A stretch of DNA of 34,030 bases, taken from contig JACCQN010000037.1 in assembly GCA_015709215.1 (NCBI GenBank), positions 1 to 34,030 of the forward strand, read 5' to 3'. Source of the stretch: Bacteroidales bacterium. Lineage in GTDB: Bacteria > Bacteroidota > Bacteroidia > Bacteroidales > F082. The position numbers were made by a program, and so were the translations under genes. Within the stretch, counting starts at the first letter, position 1. Each line of letters opens with the position of its first letter. The notes under the pieces were generated by a model. That model searched no databases, was not told the DNA's origin, and was given only the letters and a program-made list of their open reading frames with translations. This document shows positions 17,749 to 27,804 of this stretch, in pieces.

Positions 17749-20700
17749 TTAGCGAATAACCACTTTCACGGCTTTCGCGAATGCTTTGTTATCGCTTAGT
17801 CGAATGATATAAACGCCGGCACTTAACTGATGCGAAATCTGTTGACGTCCCATCCCGTTGAGTTCGGTTTTCAACATGGGTTGTCCAACCAGATTATACA
17901 CTTCGAAAGTCAATTTTTCAGTACTCATCTTTTCAATCACAAATTGGTTGGTAGTAGCGTAAACTGACACATCAGCAACACCTGACTCATCCAATCCAAT
18001 CTCAATCAGGTCGATAACCAGTACTTCATCCAAACCTCCGACAGGGTCAACGGTACTTGTTGTTCCCCAAACGCCGTTGGCGGCTTCATAGGTTTTAAGT
18101 ACACTTCCGTCAACTAAATCACGGATTTCGATCAACTGAATTCCGCTGGCGTTGGCGTTTGGAATGATAGTTCCCCAGCTGCCGTCCACTCCTGAAACCT
18201 CATCTTTGTAGAAAGCTGGATACTGCGAAACAGTGGTGAAGTCAACGCCGGTAGTTTCGATGCTGGTAGCAGCAATGGGTTGTCCTTCGCGACTGTTGTC
18301 GTAGAGCAGGGCAAAACTTTTAGGCAGATCGCCAGAGATAGCCCTGATGGCAGTTCCCTGCAGCGGATCGTTTTCTGTGCCAAAGTTGATAACAGTGGCG
18401 CTGTTGGAAGTAGTCAGATAAGTTTCTGCCACGGTACCTTCATTGCCATCATTCAGGCGGATGCGCATGAACACTTCATTTCCTGGAGTAAATCTGTCGT
18501 TACCGGTTGCCTCGGTGATAAACCAACCTGAGTAGCTTCCCTGATCGTTGGTAGTGAATACGCCATAACTTCCGTCAGTTGAAAGGCTTGGGCTTGTGCT
18601 TCTGTAGAAGTTGCCGGATGTATTCACGAAGATTACATTACCAGCACCATTTGTCGTTGGTTCGTCAGTTGCCACAACAGCCTGATTGATATAACGATAA
18701 GTGGCATCGGGCAGAAGATTCGAGAGTGTAACCCAATAAGCATATGGTAAGCGGCTGTTGTTTGAGCCATTCACACCCTGAATAAACTGAGGAACTATCT
18801 CGGCAGTGATGCCAGGAAGCTGATCACCAATTACTTCACCGTTCAAGGTCACGAGTACTTCAGTAGCACTACCACCGGAATGTGAAATAGTATCGCCATC
18901 ATAGCTGCCCTCAGCCAGGTCGGCTTTAAGGCGAACATATACTGTAACCGGTTGTCCGGTGATTACGCCATCTGCAAACGGGAATTCGAGTGAACTAACA
19001 AAGCTGTTGTCATCAATCGAAACTTCATAATTGGCAGGAGCGGCAACAGCGATGTTTCCAGTTCCTTCCAGATTTTGTCCTGATAATTGATAGGACTGTG
19101 AAGCTGAAGGACCTTCGCCAACGAAATAACTAAATCCACTTAGCGTAGCTGGATTTGCTGTGAGGTAAGGATCGGTGATGTTGGCATCTTCGAAGTCGTC
19201 GAGACTACGGGCAACCAACTGCATATCATCATTAAACTGAAGAATTACACCAGTGATATTCTGCAATTCAACCGGAATATCAGTACCAATATAGTCCACA
19301 TCATCATAATGTACACGGAAGATACCATCACCACTTGGATCGGTAATGTCGTAGTTAATGCCATCTTCAAATTGACCATCAGTGAGGAAGTCAACCATAT
19401 TAATAGTAACAAGTTGAGCCTGATAGGTATTGTCCAACTCGCTCAGTGAAACTAACAATGGATCAACTGTATTTCCAGTGCTTGTAGCGGCGCCAGGATC
19501 TGATTGAGGGACAAACTGCAGCATTTCGGAATAGGTTGTAAGCGTACCTGTGATGCCTGTGATGCCATCATAAATATCATATGTTGTTGTGATATTGCCA
19601 CTGTTGTCGTCAATCAAAATACCAGCTGTAGCATCCTGGATGAACTTTTGATTGCGCTCGCTGCTTTGGAAGGTTAAAATTGCTTCACCAGTCAATTGGT
19701 AAACAGTGCCATCAGTTGCACCCTGACGCAATTCGGCGATTGTAGCCACCTGAACCACATCACTAAAGGTATAATTGGCGCTGCTTACGGCACTGTTGGT
19801 ATAGCCCTCAAGCTCGCCATAGGCCCAGATCGTTGTTTCTTCTGAAACGTTCACTGGCGTAGTATATTCTGTCCATGGTCCTGTTGATGATTCTGTGCTG
19901 TAGAAAATTGTAGCACCAGCTGTAGCAGAACTGATTGTTACATCAATTGGTTCAAAATACTGACCAGCCGGTGGATTGAAAGTTGGAGATGCCACAATTG
20001 GAGTTCCACCAGCTGGGGCAACAGCATCTTCCCAAGTTGTTGCTACACGGATTCCATCAACTACAATATTCATTGCTGCATTGAACTGACGTAAGGCAAT
20101 ACTTCCCACATTACTTGGTGATGCTGTTTCAGTAAATTCAGCATCAGCTGTTGCAGGCTCTTCGGAAGGGAAACTATTGAAAACATACATGCTAGATTTC
20201 ATACTAGCGAAATCAAACTTCGTTGCAACCAATGTTGGAACACCTGCAGTAATAGGTATATAAGTGTCGGGTGTTGACTGGCCAATACCAAGACCATCAC
20301 CTGTTGCATTAACCCAGATTCTAGTGAAAAAAGTCGTTCCAATATTCTCTTGCCCAAAGTGTATAAAGTAACCGGCATTAGCATTATCAGCTGTATTCAC
20401 GACAAAGGCAGCGTAAACAACGCCAGTGGTCTGAGGGATAAAGTTGCGGTGAACATCTTCACCATTGTCATCAAGTAGGGCTGCGCCGCCTAAGTCAGAA
20501 CCTGCATAACCATCAAATGATAGGCCATTGGTTATTGTTGGTGGTTCATTTCCTTCACCGCTGTGTGCAGTCCAGCCATTATCGCTGAGGTTTGAGCCTA
20601 ATGGATACTCGAAGTTATCAACCAGCAATAAACCACCAACACCGGGTTCTGTTACAGAACCGTTTAGGGTTATCATTTTGTCAGTAGCTCCTGTTGAATT

Positions 20701-23700
20701 TGCTATGATCTCTTCACCGTTATAATTTCCTACTGAAAGACCAGCTATCAAACGCACATATACAGGAGTCGATACTACAACACCATCAGTTTGAGGCAGG
20801 GTAATTGGATTAGTAGCAACAAAGTTTACACCTGTTTCTAGCGACATTTCATAATTGGTTGGAGCAGTAAGTGTAATGCCTGCTGTCAGATTTTGACCGC
20901 TAATGTTAAAACTTTGCTCTGCCGAAGGACCATTGCCAACTTCATAGGTAAATCCGTTCAAAGTTGCCGGACTAACAGCAATAAATGGATCGGTGATATT
21001 GGCTTCTTCGAAATCGGCAAGGCTTCTTGGAACAAGCTGCATGGTGCTCGAGAACTGAAGAATTACACCAGTAATGTTTTGTGAAGTAGTTGGAATTGGC
21101 TCACCAATATAATCTACATCACTGTATTGGGTGCGCATTACGCCGCTACCCGAAGGATCAGTAATGGTGTAGTTTTGTGAAGCAGCAAAGTTGCCGGTAG
21201 CTTCAAAGTCAGCAAAGTTTACTGTTACAAGCTGAGCCTGATAGCTGTTGTCCAGCGCATCAAGGCTTACTTCAACCGGCGTAACTGTATTTCCTGTACT
21301 TGTTGCCGCTCCCGGGTCGGTTTCTGGTACAAACTGCAGCATATTGCTGTAAGTAGTCAGCGTACCAGTAATACCAGTGATACCGTCGTAAAGGTTATAA
21401 CTGGTAGTAATGGCACCACCATTATCATCAATTAAGATCGCACCGGTTGCATCCTGGATAAATTTCTGGTTGCGGGTGCTGGTCTGAAAGGTTAGAACAG
21501 CCTCGCCGGTAAGTTGATAAACAGTGCCATCAGTAGCGCCTGCTCTGAGTTCAGCAATAGTCGCAACGGAAACTACATCTGTAAAGGTGTAAGCGGCACT
21601 TGTTACCGGACTGTCTTCATGGTCATCAGCTGTGGCATAAGCCCAAATTGTAGTTGCTTCACTTACAGCAATAGGCGCGGAGTAAGCTGTCCAGGGGCCA
21701 TTATCGGAGCTTTGACTGAAAAAGATATCTGCGTTTGCTGTTGCCGAACTCAAAGTAACATCAATAGGATCGGCATAAGAGCCTGCAGGCGGGTCAAAGC
21801 TTGGCGCAGCTGCAACTGGCAAACCTCCTTCGTAAGCTGTCCAGGCCACATTGTCTATTACTACCTGACCATTACCATTGGCGGCGCTGATGAATTTGAT
21901 AACCACAGGGCCGTTAACATTGACAGTGATTGTGCCTGAGCTTTTGATTACGCCTTGTTCACCTTCTGAAGTAACATTACCCACAACAACATCATTCACT
22001 AGCACATTCAGGTTTACGTCTGTGCTAAATGCCTGCATATAGTCGAAATTGATGGTGCCGATTCCACCGAAGATAGTTCCTGAATAAACATTGGCCTGAG
22101 GTGTGCGGTTGCGGCCGAGCATGATGGCTTTTTCAGTGATTTCATAATCACCGCGCGATTGGAAGTAAGTCCAGGTGCTGCCATCTTGTCCAAGGAAACT
22201 GCCATCAGCATAGCTGGTTCCTTCCAAATCGAGGTTGGCAAAAGTTTCTAATCCGCCACCACTGGCTGAACCATCATAAACTGTACCGTTTAAAGTGATT
22301 ACAGCGTTTTCGGCTCCGGAAGCATTGGCAACAATTTCTTCGCCATTGTAATTGCCGAGCTCCAATCCTGCTTTCAAGCGCACATAAATAGGGGTTTCTT
22401 CAACTACTCCATTTGTGTGATTGATGATGATAGGGCTAGTGGGCACAAAATTGCTTCCGCCTGTGGGCGAAATATCAAAATAAGCTGAACTCGTCGTAAC
22501 GCTTATACCCGACGTGAGGTTAACACCACTGATCATGAAAGATTGCGGGTTTGATGGGCCTCCGCCTACAGGATAGCTCAATCCGTTGATTACAATCGGA
22601 TCAGCAAAAATAGTAGGATCAGTGATTGGTGCATCTTCAAAGTCTTCGAGGCTTCTCGGAATCAGCTGCATGGTGCTGCTGTATTGCATGATAACACCTG
22701 TAAGGTTTTGTGTCGTTTCAGGAATCGGAGTTCCGATATAATCCAAATTACTGTATTGGGTGCGCATCACGCCATTTCCACTGGGATCGGTGATGGTATA
22801 ATTGGTTCCTTGGGTGAAGTTTCCTGTTGTATTGAAATCAACAAAATTAACCTTTACCAGCTGTGCCTGATAAGTAGCATCCAATGCATCCAGTGTAACT
22901 TCAACAGGAGTGATCGTATTTCCTGTACTTGTTGGTGCGCCTGGATCAGTCTGAGGTACAAACTGCACCATATTTTGGTAAACGGACAAAGTGCCGGTGA
23001 TGCCTGTGATTCCATCGCCAATTGCGTAGGCTGTGGTAATATTTCCGGCGGCATCATCAATGAGGATACCGGCTGTACCATCCTGAATAAATTTCTGGTT
23101 ACGTGTCGAACCGGCAAAAGTAAGCATTGCCTCTCCGGTAAGCTGATAAACTGTGCCATCAGTTGCTCCCTGGCGGAGTGCAGCGATATCAGCTACTTGT
23201 GTAACGCTTGTTACCTCGCCGGATACCGGAAGTTCAACCACACCAATATTCACATCCTGATGCGAAACGGCTTCGTTATAATCGCCTGCTGCCAGGCCGG
23301 CTTTCAGACGAACGTAAATGGTTCGTGGTTGAGCAATTAATTCGCCATCAGTGTATTGTAAAACAAGGTTGTTGTTCCAGGCATTGTTATCGATGGAAAT
23401 TTCGAAGCTGGCCGGAGCAGCTACATCCACCAGACCTGAACCCACAAAATTAAAGCCGCTAACGGTATAACTTTGAGAAGTTGAAGGGCCTTCGCCTAGT
23501 TCGTATGTGAATCCGCTGAGCGCTGTTGGGGTAAGTTCGAGAACAGGATCCAAAAGCACAACGGTATAGGATAGCTCATCAGAGGTTGTTTCCGCGGCCA
23601 GATCGTCTGTTGCGGTGATGGCATAATAAACTGTTGTTCCACCAGCTTGCGCAGGAATATCAGTATCAGTTATATAAGTGTCGCCAGTACTCACACTCAT

Positions 23701-26133
23701 CAGGATGCTGTTGATGAGGTTGCCGCTTTCAGTTCCCCAGTTGAGTACAACATCAGCCACGCTGCCATCACTGTCTGTTACATCAGCCGAAACACTCACG
23801 GTTTGATCATCCATGATGTCGGTAGCAGGAGTTTGGGTGATGTTTGCAATAACAGGTGGATTGTTAGCCGGGCCATCGAAAGATGTCCATGTAATGTCAT
23901 CAATAATTACCTGCTTTGAAGTAGTGTTAGTGATCTGAATTGTGAAATCACCTCCAATATTGATATTGTTAACTTCAAAAATATGCTCATCATAATCATC
24001 AAATGGGGTTGATAAACCTTGAGAAATACCATTGATGAATAATTCAACCTGGCGATCGCCACCACCCGTAAAACCTTTATAGAGTTTTACGCTAAAGCTG
24101 CCTATACCACCATTGATAGTTTCAGAGGTGATGGAACTATTACTGGAAGCCTGACGAAGCATGAGTGCCGGAAGATTTATGCCGGAATTATTAGCATCGC
24201 CATTGCCATCTCTGGACGCAATATAAGTCCAATCTATTCCGTAATTACCTGTGAATGTATTATCGCCATAGGTGGCAGTAGCATTACTGTTTGTAAAATC
24301 TTCTACAAATCCATCAAAGAAAACTGAAACATTTCCATCCAACGTCACAGTTTGATTTGTTGCATCTGTTGAAGCAGCTGTTATTTGCTGTCCGTTGTAG
24401 TCTCCGGCAGAAAGTCCAGCTTCCAATCGTGTGTAAAGTGTTGTAGTAGCAACGCTTCCCGCTGTTTGGGTAAGTGTGATTGCTGTGGATTGGAAACTGA
24501 CATCATCAGATGAGATTTCGTAGTTAGCAGGAGGTGTGATGGTGATATCAGAAGTAAGGTTAACACCTTCAACAGTAAAGCTTTGTGAAGCTGATGGGCC
24601 ACTGCCTTCCATGTAGGTAAAACCGGAAAGATTGGTTGGCGTTACAGAGATAATTGGACTTGCTAGCTCTTGTATTGAAATATCATCAATTTCCCAGGCG
24701 CGATAACTGCCTGCATTATAATGATACTTGAAGCCAAGCCAAATATTTCCTGTTAAAGTGGAAAGATCAATTATGCCGGAATTTGTCCAGGCATAATTTC
24801 CTGAAGAGGGTTGTGTAAAACTTAATTCAGTCCAGTTTGCTGTAGATGGGTCACCAATTCCAGCATAATCAGTTGAATAGTATAATTTGAGGTAATTTGT
24901 AGCATCGTCTGAACCATAGTTATAAGCGCTTACAAATTCCATGGTTACATCACCATAAGCATTCATGTCAATTCCGGGCAAGATCATCCAATCTTCTTCC
25001 AGATCGCCTGAGTTATAGCCATTCATCACAGCAAAACCATTTGAACTGTAGTCATCCCATTGCCAGAATTTGGTGTCACCCGACACACTAATTGTGTAAA
25101 CATCACCCAAATCAGTATCAAAAGTTTCATTGTAAGGCAAAATGGTGGTAGCCGGATCAGTAACAGCATAGCTTTGCTCAGCCGAAGTAGTTGTAGCTGG
25201 TTCATCATCAGTAGCTTCAATCACATAATAAACTGTGGTGCCATCAGCTTGAGCCGGTATATCAGTTATTGTGGTATAAGTGTCTCCACTTCCGCCATTC
25301 GTCATGTTAATTGTGCCACCAGAATAATCTCCACTGGTTGTTCCCCATTTGAGTTCGACCAGATTAATTGAGCCATCACTGTCGGTTGCATCAGCAGCAA
25401 CAGAAACCGTTGTGCTTGAAGTGATTCCTGCGGATGGGGTTTGTGCGATATTGGTGATTGAGGGAGGAATGTTGCCTGTCCCATCAGTAACAGTGAAATT
25501 AACACCTAAAGCAGGAAACGCTGTTGAATTGTCACCGCTCCAATTGTCAGGATTTGCAATTAAAGATAATAATGTTAACGGTGCACCGCTGGTGCCATTT
25601 GCAGTTTGGTATTGATTGTTATCAAATGTACCTAAACTTACGATAGTAAAAGCAGCTTCACTCAATTCTGTAGGAATATCTGAAGTATTTGAGTTATTGT
25701 TATATGGCCATGGAGTTGAGCTAGCCCAACCAATTCCATAAATAAAACTTGGTGCAACAGAAGTTCCCTGAAATACCAGAATGTTATCACCACTTGCAGA
25801 GATGTTAAACCCACCTGACATTGACCATTCACTATCAGTAGAGCCTGAGTAGGAAACAACTGTCCCTTTCTGAACGAATGAACCAGCCGTATAAGTTAAT
25901 GTACCTTCGTTAGTGTTTAATGCTGTATTTGCAGTTACCCAGGCATTATCAGTAAAAGAAATTTCTGTCCCCGCCTCAATATCTACTAATGGGACGAAAT
26001 CAAAATTGTCATCTCCATCAGCATTTACTGTTACAATCATCAGTTCCCCCGGGTTTAAAGTAGTCTGCCCCCAGCTATTAAAAGCCAAAAGCATCATGAC
26101 CATCACAGCCATCAATCGTAATTTTTGTCTCAT
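17749..26133 (-). CDS. Giant modular T9SS cargo protein, putative adhesin or surface-layer protein
   Basis: I take the ATG at 26133 (2794 residues, signal peptide ending FNSWGQ). The frame extends to a TTG at 26148. Approximate modules in order: lamin-tail-like 24-217; Ig-like 222-322; choice-of-anchor-J-like 335-490; a SGFTY-GPSxSQS repeat of about 105 residues five times (from about 500, 870, 1182, 1725 and 2330); a jelly-roll domain ending VIDxxxWTxxxG twice (607-752, 1295-1433); a second Ig-like 758-860; a DUF5689-like module opening ELRxGATDGTVYQLTGEA three times (978-1170, 1525-1713, 2128-2318); chitobiase C-terminal-like sandwiches twice (1443-1517, 2050-2122); a concanavalin A-like domain 1835-2040; an unrecognised region 2440-2710; and a T9SS sorting domain (2715-2794, ending FAKAVKVVIR). 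I see no catalytic motif, so adhesion or glycan binding is a guess. The gene is monocistronic, with its own promoter and terminator. Confidence 0.85.
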   Translation of the reverse strand: MRQKLRLMAVMVMMLLAFNSWGQTTLNPGELMIVTVNADGDDNFDFVPLVDIEAGTEISFTDNAWVTANTALNTNEGTLTYTAGSFVQKGTVVSYSGSTDSEWSMSGGFNISASGDNILVFQGTSVAPSFIYGIGWASSTPWPYNNNSNTSDIPTELSEAAFTIVSLGTFDNNQYQTANGTSGAPLTLLSLIANPDNWSGDNSTAFPALGVNFTVTDGTGNIPPSITNIAQTPSAGITSSTTVSVAADATDSDGSINLVELKWGTTSGDYSGGTINMTNGGSGDTYTTITDIPAQADGTTVYYVIEATDDEPATTTSAEQSYAVTDPATTILPYNETFDTDLGDVYTISVSGDTKFWQWDDYSSNGFAVMNGYNSGDLEEDWMILPGIDMNAYGDVTMEFVSAYNYGSDDATNYLKLYYSTDYAGIGDPSTANWTELSFTQPSSGNYAWTNSGIIDLSTLTGNIWLGFKYHYNAGSYRAWEIDDISIQELASPIISVTPTNLSGFTYMEGSGPSASQSFTVEGVNLTSDITITPPANYEISSDDVSFQSTAITLTQTAGSVATTTLYTRLEAGLSAGDYNGQQITAASTDATNQTVTLDGNVSVFFDGFVEDFTNSNATATYGDNTFTGNYGIDWTYIASRDGNGDANNSGINLPALMLRQASSNSSITSETINGGIGSFSVKLYKGFTGGGDRQVELFINGISQGLSTPFDDYDEHIFEVNNINIGGDFTIQITNTTSKQVIIDDITWTSFDGPANNPPVIANITQTPATDIMDDQTVSVSADVTDSDGSVADVVLNWGTESGNLINSILMSVSTGDTYITDTDIPAQAGGTTVYYAITATDDLAAETTSDELSYTVVLLDPVLELTPTALSGFTYELGEGPSTSQSYTVSGFNFVGSGLVDVAAPASFEISIDNNAWNNNLVLQYTDGELIAQPRTIYVRLKAGLAAGDYNEAVSHQDVNIGVVELPVSGEVTSVTQVADIAALRQGATDGTVYQLTGEAMLTFAGSTRNQKFIQDGTAGILIDDAAGNITTAYAIGDGITGITGTLSVYQNMVQFVPQTDPGAPTSTGNTITPVEVTLDALDATYQAQLVKVNFVDFNTTGNFTQGTNYTITDPSGNGVMRTQYSNLDYIGTPIPETTQNLTGVIMQYSSTMQLIPRSLEDFEDAPITDPTIFADPIVINGLSYPVGGGPSNPQSFMISGVNLTSGISVTTSSAYFDISPTGGSNFVPTSPIIINHTNGVVEETPIYVRLKAGLELGNYNGEEIVANASGAENAVITLNGTVYDGSASGGGLETFANLDLEGTSYADGSFLGQDGSTWTYFQSRGDYEITEKAIMLGRNRTPQANVYSGTIFGGIGTINFDYMQAFSTDVNLNVLVNDVVVGNVTSEGEQGVIKSSGTITVNVNGPVVIKFISAANGNGQVVIDNVAWTAYEGGLPVAAAPSFDPPAGSYADPIDVTLSSATANADIFFSQSSDNGPWTAYSAPIAVSEATTIWAYATADDHEDSPVTSAAYTFTDVVSVATIAELRAGATDGTVYQLTGEAVLTFQTSTRNQKFIQDATGAILIDDNGGAITTSYNLYDGITGITGTLTTYSNMLQFVPETDPGAATSTGNTVTPVEVSLDALDNSYQAQLVTVNFADFEATGNFAASQNYTITDPSGSGVMRTQYSDVDYIGEPIPTTSQNITGVILQFSSTMQLVPRSLADFEEANITDPFIAVSPATLNGFTYEVGNGPSAEQSFNISGQNLTAGITLTAPTNYEMSLETGVNFVATNPITLPQTDGVVVSTPVYVRLIAGLSVGNYNGEEIIANSTGATDKMITLNGSVTEPGVGGLLLVDNFEYPLGSNLSDNGWTAHSGEGNEPPTITNGLSFDGYAGSDLGGAALLDDNGEDVHRNFIPQTTGVVYAAFVVNTADNANAGYFIHFGQENIGTTFFTRIWVNATGDGLGIGQSTPDTYIPITAGVPTLVATKFDFASMKSSMYVFNSFPSEEPATADAEFTETASPSNVGSIALRQFNAAMNIVVDGIRVATTWEDAVAPAGGTPIVASPTFNPPAGQYFEPIDVTISSATAGATIFYSTESSTGPWTEYTTPVNVSEETTIWAYGELEGYTNSAVSSANYTFSDVVQVATIAELRQGATDGTVYQLTGEAILTFQSSERNQKFIQDATAGILIDDNSGNITTTYDIYDGITGITGTLTTYSEMLQFVPQSDPGAATSTGNTVDPLLVSLSELDNTYQAQLVTINMVDFLTDGQFEDGINYDITDPSGDGIFRVHYDDVDYIGTDIPVELQNITGVILQFNDDMQLVARSLDDFEDANITDPYLTANPATLSGFSYFVGEGPSASQSYQLSGQNLEGTGNIAVAAPANYEVSIDDNSFVSSLEFPFADGVITGQPVTVYVRLKADLAEGSYDGDTISHSGGSATEVLVTLNGEVIGDQLPGITAEIVPQFIQGVNGSNNSRLPYAYWVTLSNLLPDATYRYINQAVVATDEPTTNGAGNVIFVNTSGNFYRSTSPSLSTDGSYGVFTTNDQGSYSGWFITEATGNDRFTPGNEVFMRIRLNDGNEGTVAETYLTTSNSATVINFGTENDPLQGTAIRAISGDLPKSFALLYDNSREGQPIAATSIETTGVDFTTVSQYPAFYKDEVSGVDGSWGTIIPNANASGIQLIEIRDLVDGSVLKTYEAANGVWGTTSTVDPVGGLDEVLVIDLIEIGLDESGVADVSVYATTNQFVIEKMSTEKLTFEVYNLVGQPMLKTELNGMGRQQISHQLSAGVYIIRLSDNKAFAKAVKVVIR

Positions 26134-26251
26134 AACAATTAGTTTCAATTATTTAATAATGTATTGAATTTGTTTGTGTTAATATCTATATTTAGATTCT
26201 GTGCAAAAGGGATTGCATATTACGTATTATTTTCCTGCTGATTTAAGTTTG

Positions 26252-26259
26252 CAAAGCTA
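26252..26259 (-). promoter_or_regulatory. Promoter -7 box of the giant T9SS cargo gene
   Basis: The minus-strand TAGCTTTG matches the Bacteroidota -7 consensus TAnnTTTG exactly. It lies about 120 bases upstream of the ATG at 26133, implying a leader of about 110 nucleotides. About 20 bases further upstream is only a weak -33 (GTTA). The leader is A/T-rich and shows no strong hairpin. Confidence 0.5.
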
Positions 26260-26292
26260 AGTTGTTCACTTGTTATTAACTTTAAGGTAGTA

Positions 26293-26775
26293 TTAATTCT
26301 TTTGTTTTGAGGTGCATGGAATTTGCTGGCTTTCAGCAAGGGCTGCATTGGTATAACGTAAATCATCGCTTACTTCCTTTCCCAGCCATGCTGGTTTTTC
26401 AAAAGTTTCTTGGGAGTGTTTCAATTCTATTTCTGCTATCAGCAGTCCTTTCAAATTGCCCAAAAACTCATCTACTTCAAAAGTATGTTTCCCTTTGGGT
26501 ATGAGATGTCTGATCTTTTCTATTTTGCCTAAAGTGCATCGCTCAAATAATGCTGTTGCTTCTTGCTGTTCAAGTTGTTTTTCCCATTCAAAACGGCTGA
26601 TGCCATCCTCCTCCGGCTTTCCTTTGATGGTGATCCAGGCTTTAGCGTCTGTTATTCTGATTCGTACCGTATGCTGCTCATCTTTGCAAAGATAGGCTTG
26701 CTTTATGGAGGTGCTTTGGGTAATGAAAGGTCGAAAATCACCCGCTACCAAAAACTTTCTTTCAATTTCTATCAT
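26293..26775 (-). CDS. CYTH-domain (triphosphate tunnel metalloenzyme) protein
   Basis: This 160-residue protein begins MIEIERKFLV, whose EIERK is the ExExK signature of the CYTH/TTM superfamily at residues 3-7. Later charged strands (TVRIRITD, AWITIKGK, RFEWEKQL, FEVDEFLG, LLIAEIEL) supply the alternating Arg, Lys and Glu that line the tunnel. I place the start at 26775 because the motif is always N-terminal and because this ATG overlaps the TGA of the upstream esterase gene by four bases (ATGA). The frame extends 17 codons further but without family resemblance. Members hydrolyse triphosphate or thiamine triphosphate, or in other clades make cAMP. Short bacterial forms like this are usually inorganic triphosphatases. 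The specific substrate is not visible. Confidence 0.88.
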   Translation of the reverse strand: MIEIERKFLVAGDFRPFITQSTSIKQAYLCKDEQHTVRIRITDAKAWITIKGKPEEDGISRFEWEKQLEQQEATALFERCTLGKIEKIRHLIPKGKHTFEVDEFLGNLKGLLIAEIELKHSQETFEKPAWLGKEVSDDLRYTNAALAESQQIPCTSKQKN

Positions 26776-27644
26776 AGTGTTTTCCTGAGTAAGAAGTGAA
26801 AAGGGATGTGTAGCCGTTCCCTCCAAAATATCTCGTTATGTTTGTCGCCTTCAGCCTTGTAGCTTAGCCAGTCAATATTTTCGATATAACCCAAGGTTTT
26901 CATTTGGATATCCATTTCTTTCTGATGTAGCTGATAGCTAGTGTCGAAGCCGGCTGTGCCATAATCGAAATAAATGCGATGCTTTCCCGGAGGTGGAAAA
27001 TTAGCACCAAGCCAATCAATAAAAGGTTTGGAATAGGCGGTATTGTCCAGTTCTTCTCCCAGAGGCCAGTGAGTACTCATGCAGGCTGCTCCGCCAAAAA
27101 TCCCGGGATAGCTTGCCAGTGCATAAGCTGATATCAGTCCTCCCATACTCGATCCTGCAATAAAGGTGGATTCAGTATCCGTATGAACCGCATAATTGGC
27201 ATCAACAAAGGGTTTTAGCTCTTTGACGATGAAGTTCAGGTAGGCATCACTCAAGGGTAGGTTTCCTTCCTTGAAGCGGATATTTCGCTTTAGGCTGGCA
27301 GGTAAATTTTCAAAGGCCGCAAGCGGGAAGTATTCCTGGTACCTGAGTTCGGTATTCCAGATGCCTACAATTATTGTTGGTCTCACTTTTTTTTCGTCAA
27401 TCAGCTTTTGCATGGCTCGATCGGCATCCCAGGTGATCCCATTAAAGGCATGTTGTGAATCAAACAGGTTTTGGCCATCGTGCATATAGATTACAGCATG
27501 AGGCTGATTCACATTATAATCATTTGGCAGCCAAATTGTAATAGCCCGGGGAAGCACATATACTGAAGGAAATACTTTAATGCTGTGAAGCCTTCCGGCA
27601 TGTGGTTTTTGTCTTGGATTACCGATGTTTACGTCAAAATTCAT
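26772..27644 (-). CDS. Putative alpha/beta-hydrolase esterase (esterase D / enterochelin esterase-like)
   Basis: This protein of about 290 residues belongs to the putative-esterase branch of alpha/beta hydrolases. It shows YMHDGQNLFD near the oxyanion region, the nucleophile elbow GSSMGG (Ser166 counted from the ATG at 27644), and a late histidine region (GDKHNEIFWRERL) expected to supply the catalytic His. There is no signal peptide, so it should be cytoplasmic. An in-frame ATG at 27665 would add seven residues; I prefer 27644 for its A-rich upstream context. The gene is the first of a two-gene unit with the CYTH gene, with an ATGA stop/start overlap. Members act on varied esters including acylated sugars, siderophore esters and S-formylglutathione, so substrate is open. 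It could be a glycan de-esterifying helper, but it is unlinked to the PUL operon. Confidence 0.8.
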   Translation of the reverse strand: MNFDVNIGNPRQKPHAGRLHSIKVFPSVYVLPRAITIWLPNDYNVNQPHAVIYMHDGQNLFDSQHAFNGITWDADRAMQKLIDEKKVRPTIIVGIWNTELRYQEYFPLAAFENLPASLKRNIRFKEGNLPLSDAYLNFIVKELKPFVDANYAVHTDTESTFIAGSSMGGLISAYALASYPGIFGGAACMSTHWPLGEELDNTAYSKPFIDWLGANFPPPGKHRIYFDYGTAGFDTSYQLHQKEMDIQMKTLGYIENIDWLSYKAEGDKHNEIFWRERLHIPFHFLLRKTL

Positions 27645-27688
27645 TTGTAAGGAAATTGATAGCATGCTATTCTCAGCGGGTGCGTGTG

Positions 27689-27696
27689 CAAAAGTA
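27689..27696 (-). promoter_or_regulatory. Promoter -7 box of the esterase-CYTH operon
   Basis: The minus-strand TACTTTTG is a full match to TAnnTTTG. It lies about 45 bases before the esterase ATG at 27644 and upstream of the alternative ATG at 27665. The -33 region lacks a clear TTG at the expected spacing. Confidence 0.45.
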
Positions 27697-27776
27697 CAAT
27701 CTCTTTCCGAAAGATGCTTGTGTTTGTTTCTGTTTCAAATACTTTTTATTCCTATGCAGAAATTCAGAAAAGCTGC

Positions 27777-27784
27777 TAAATTTG
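27777..27784 (+). promoter_or_regulatory. Promoter -7 box of the SDR gene
   Basis: The plus-strand TAAATTTG matches TAnnTTTG exactly and ends 20 bases before the ATG at 27805, which would give a very short leader. It lies in the same divergent gap as the esterase promoter, about 90 bases away. No convincing -33 is seen. Confidence 0.4.
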
Positions 27785-27804
27785 CTCAAAAAATTTGTGA
27801 CATT

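Noticed and set aside
19180-23200. Regularly recurring DNA blocks that might suggest a repeat array or CRISPR
   Set aside because: The repeats are about 570 bp, in frame, and encode protein modules. There are no short identical repeats with unique spacers anywhere in the window.
22684-23340. Plus-strand open frame of 218 codons inside the giant gene
   Set aside because: It is antisense to repetitive coding DNA of the giant protein, its translation is rich in Cys and Ile with no family resemblance, and the similar repeat at 21514-21939 gives a comparable false frame.
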